A DNA stretch of 64,000 nucleotides from SB21 sp964415295 (GTDB taxonomy: Bacteria > CLD3 > SB21). The notes below the pieces were generated by a model. The model searched no databases. It was not told the DNA's origin and saw only the letters and a list, made by a program, of their open reading frames with translations. Numbering within the stretch: position 1 is the stretch's first letter; each line of letters begins with the position of its first letter. This document shows positions 62,588 to 64,000 of the stretch, in pieces. The stretch lies in assembly GCA_964415295.1 (NCBI GenBank), contig CAYPYN010000009.1:62001-126000 (forward strand). The letters run 5' to 3'. The translations under genes were made by a program, and so were the position numbers.

Positions 62588-63628
62588 ATGGAAAAGATCC
62601 GTTTGACACAAACGGTCGAATGCGCTGGTTGAGCCTCTAAGATGAGTCCTCAGGATCTGAGGACCGTTTTGGCAGGTCTGCCGAAATTCGACGATAAGAA
62701 CCTATTGGTTGGGATGGAAACATCCGACGATGCCGGCGTGTATCGGTTAGACGACCATACAGCCCTCATCCAGACGGTGGATTTCTTCACGCCGATCGTG
62801 GATGATCCGTATGTGTTCGGGCAAATTGCCGCCGCGAACGCGTTATCGGACATCTACGCCATGGGCGGTAGGCCACTCACAGCCATGAATATCGTCTGTT
62901 TTCCAAAGAAGGACCTCCCGATATCGGTTTTAGAGGGTATTTTACAGGGAGGAGCTGAGAGGATCAAAGCGTCCGGGGCTGTGTTGGCCGGCGGGCATTC
63001 CATCGAGGACAAAGAGATCAAATATGGTTTGGCTGTCACGGGCATTATTTCACCGAAAAACATAAAAACCAATACGAATGCCAAGCCGGGTGATGCGCTT
63101 ATCCTGACAAAACCAATCGGCACGGGAGTCATCGCGACTGCGATAAAGAAAGGCGGGGCATCCGAGGCGGACATTAAGGAAATCTGCGGGTCCATGCTCC
63201 GGCTCAATGACAAAGCCGCGGAACTCATGGTTGAAATGGGAGCACATGCGGCAACGGATATTACAGGTTTTGGACTTCTTGGACACGCGTATGAAATGGC
63301 CACCGGCAGCAAGGTTGATCTGAATATCGTAACAAAACAAATACCGTTATTTACGAATGCCGGGCGATTTGCATCTGATGAAAAGTATTTGACAAAAGGA
63401 AACAAGTTAAATCGACAATTAACAGAAGATAGCATTACATATACTAAGAAATTAGATGATCCTATCGACAGACTGCTGTACGACGCTCAAACCTCGGGCG
63501 GATTGCTGATTTCGATAGAAAATTCCAAAGCTGATCTGCTCTTGTCCCGTTTGAGGAGTGCCGGAGATGCATCCGCCTCAATAATTGGGCATGTAAAGGC
63601 CGGCAGCGGGCGAATAATCCTGGAGTGA
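62588..63628 (+). CDS. selD: SelD, selenophosphate synthase, probably selenocysteine-containing
   Basis: A 346-residue enzyme that makes selenophosphate from selenide and ATP. The stop-free frame starts only at 62642, missing the N-terminus. Extending upstream gives an ATG at 62588 and a TGA at 62630-62632 (codon 15) in MEKIRLTQTVECAG-U-ASKMSP. This is exactly where SelD carries Cys or Sec, and the conserved Lys follows three residues later (K18). A hairpin for recoding lies just downstream. Other motifs are METSDDAGVYRLDD, TVDFFTPIVDDPYVFG, AANALSDIYAMGGRP and DITGFGLLGHAYEM. Translation needs UGA decoded as Sec, which would produce an active enzyme. Confidence 0.92.
62646..62664 (+). promoter_or_regulatory. 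Candidate bacterial SECIS hairpin in selD
   Basis: GTCCTCAG (62646-62653) pairs perfectly with CTGAGGAC (62657-62664) around GAT. Closing one pair less gives a GGATC loop that starts with G, as bacterial SECIS loops do. It begins 13 bases after the TGA at 62630, within the range used by SelB. No bulge was identified. Confidence 0.6.
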
Positions 63629-63633
63629 GAAGA

Positions 63634-64000
63634 ATGACAAAGATTTGTCTCTTCATATTGGTATCCTTTTGTGCCTTTTCCTGCGACAATACTGGTCCTA
63701 AACCGACCAAAGAAGAGTTGGTTTCCATCGAAATGACAGTCAGCAAGGATCGGGTAGATAAAGACGCGTATTTCCAATCCGGCGATTCGCCGCTCAATGA
63801 TTCGCTCAAATCGATTTTCCATGGTCTCGAATACTTTCCTTTCGATCCGGCTTACGTATTCAAGGTGAGGTTGAACGTATACGACAATCCTCGTGAAGTC
63901 GACATGCCGACATCGAAGGGTAAGATCAAACATTATGTGGAGTACGGGTATTTCGAATTCGAACTGGGCGGCCGGCAAAAGCTCAATGTATTCCGGCCAA
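63634..64000 (+). CDS. DUF1684-like lipoprotein (5' part)
   Basis: The first 122 residues of a protein cut by the window end. Signal with lipobox-like FCAFSC (Cys17). The rest resembles the N-terminal half of DUF1684 proteins: KDAYFQSGDSPLNDS, GLEYFPFDPAYVFKV, the VDMPTSKGKIKHYVEYGYF stretch and FELGGRQKLNVF. These are secreted or lipoproteins of unknown activity. It begins five bases after selD and could be co-transcribed. Confidence 0.75.
   Translation, partial: MTKICLFILVSFCAFSCDNTGPKPTKEELVSIEMTVSKDRVDKDAYFQSGDSPLNDSLKSIFHGLEYFPFDPAYVFKVRLNVYDNPREVDMPTSKGKIKHYVEYGYFEFELGGRQKLNVFRP

Noticed and set aside
62642..63628. selD starting at the ATG at 62642
   Set aside because: This would lose the conserved N-terminal catalytic segment. 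The frame continues upstream through a TGA at the expected Sec position.
1..64000. CRISPR arrays, insertion sequences, prophage, rRNA or plasmid origin
   Set aside because: I saw no regular direct repeats, transposase or integrase genes, phage genes or rRNA sequence. The window reads as ordinary chromosome.

Overview
This is a gene-dense bacterial chromosome segment of moderate GC content (around 47% by eye). It has almost no intergenic DNA: no gene-free stretch exceeds 300 bases. Most genes are housekeeping. Markers point to a Gram-negative lineage of the Fibrobacterota-Chlorobiota-Bacteroidota (FCB) neighbourhood, such as KSB1, Calditrichota or Ignavibacteria-like groups. These markers are a GWxTD-domain TPR protein, a DUF5683-like membrane protein, a two-component-regulator-type beta-propeller, and a long SecA with a C-terminal zinc motif. 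An outer membrane is implied by a TolC-type protein and several exported proteins. The promoters I can read are sigma70-like (TTG near -35, 17-base spacer, usually TATATT at -10), not the Bacteroidetes TTTG/TAnnTTTG type. The exact phylum is inference.

Layout. 1-4554: the end of ispD, a small TPR-like protein, then acyl-CoA dehydrogenase, leucine dehydrogenase, nusB and an NrdG-like radical SAM protein. 4593-6781: a GAF/PP2C phosphatase overlapping a FecR-like exported protein. 6893-13739: a copper/silver efflux cluster (Cys-rich exported protein, TolC-like, CusA-like, CusB-like, exported HMA protein). 13752-18423 (minus strand): beta-propeller, sugar-binding lipoprotein, gatA and tatA, followed by tRNA-Gln(CUG). 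18742-23367: archaeal-type phosphoglycerate mutase, sixA, Ppx/GppA and a secreted phospholipase D-like protein. 23659-33801: a proteostasis island (dnaK, fmdB-like, htpX, J-protein, HtrA/Deg, lon, ftsH). 33837-39342: an orphan MalG-like permease, a phosphoesterase, secA and purC. 39359-42625 (minus): nth, DUF4390-like, NtrY-like kinase, EVE protein. 42847-45823: a VanW-domain protein convergent with mutY. 45938-50876: dcd, two signalling proteins, tyrS. 50879-56981 (minus): the mtnA-TPR-purB-purC-psd-pssA operon. 57220-64000: GWxTD protein, DUF5683-like protein, ribH, recN, selD and a DUF1684-like lipoprotein cut by the window edge.

The most notable observation is selD. Its reading frame extends upstream through an in-frame TGA that sits exactly where SelD has its catalytic Cys/Sec, and a perfect hairpin (a SECIS candidate) lies just downstream. 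SelD is therefore probably itself a selenoprotein and the organism should decode UGA as selenocysteine. Other points of interest are two purC genes of different subfamilies, a CusA that keeps the methionine triad but carries a Met/Ser-rich insertion, a repeated promoter architecture, and a paired degenerate-kinase/receiver and receiver/kinase module. I saw no CRISPR array, insertion sequence, prophage or rRNA.
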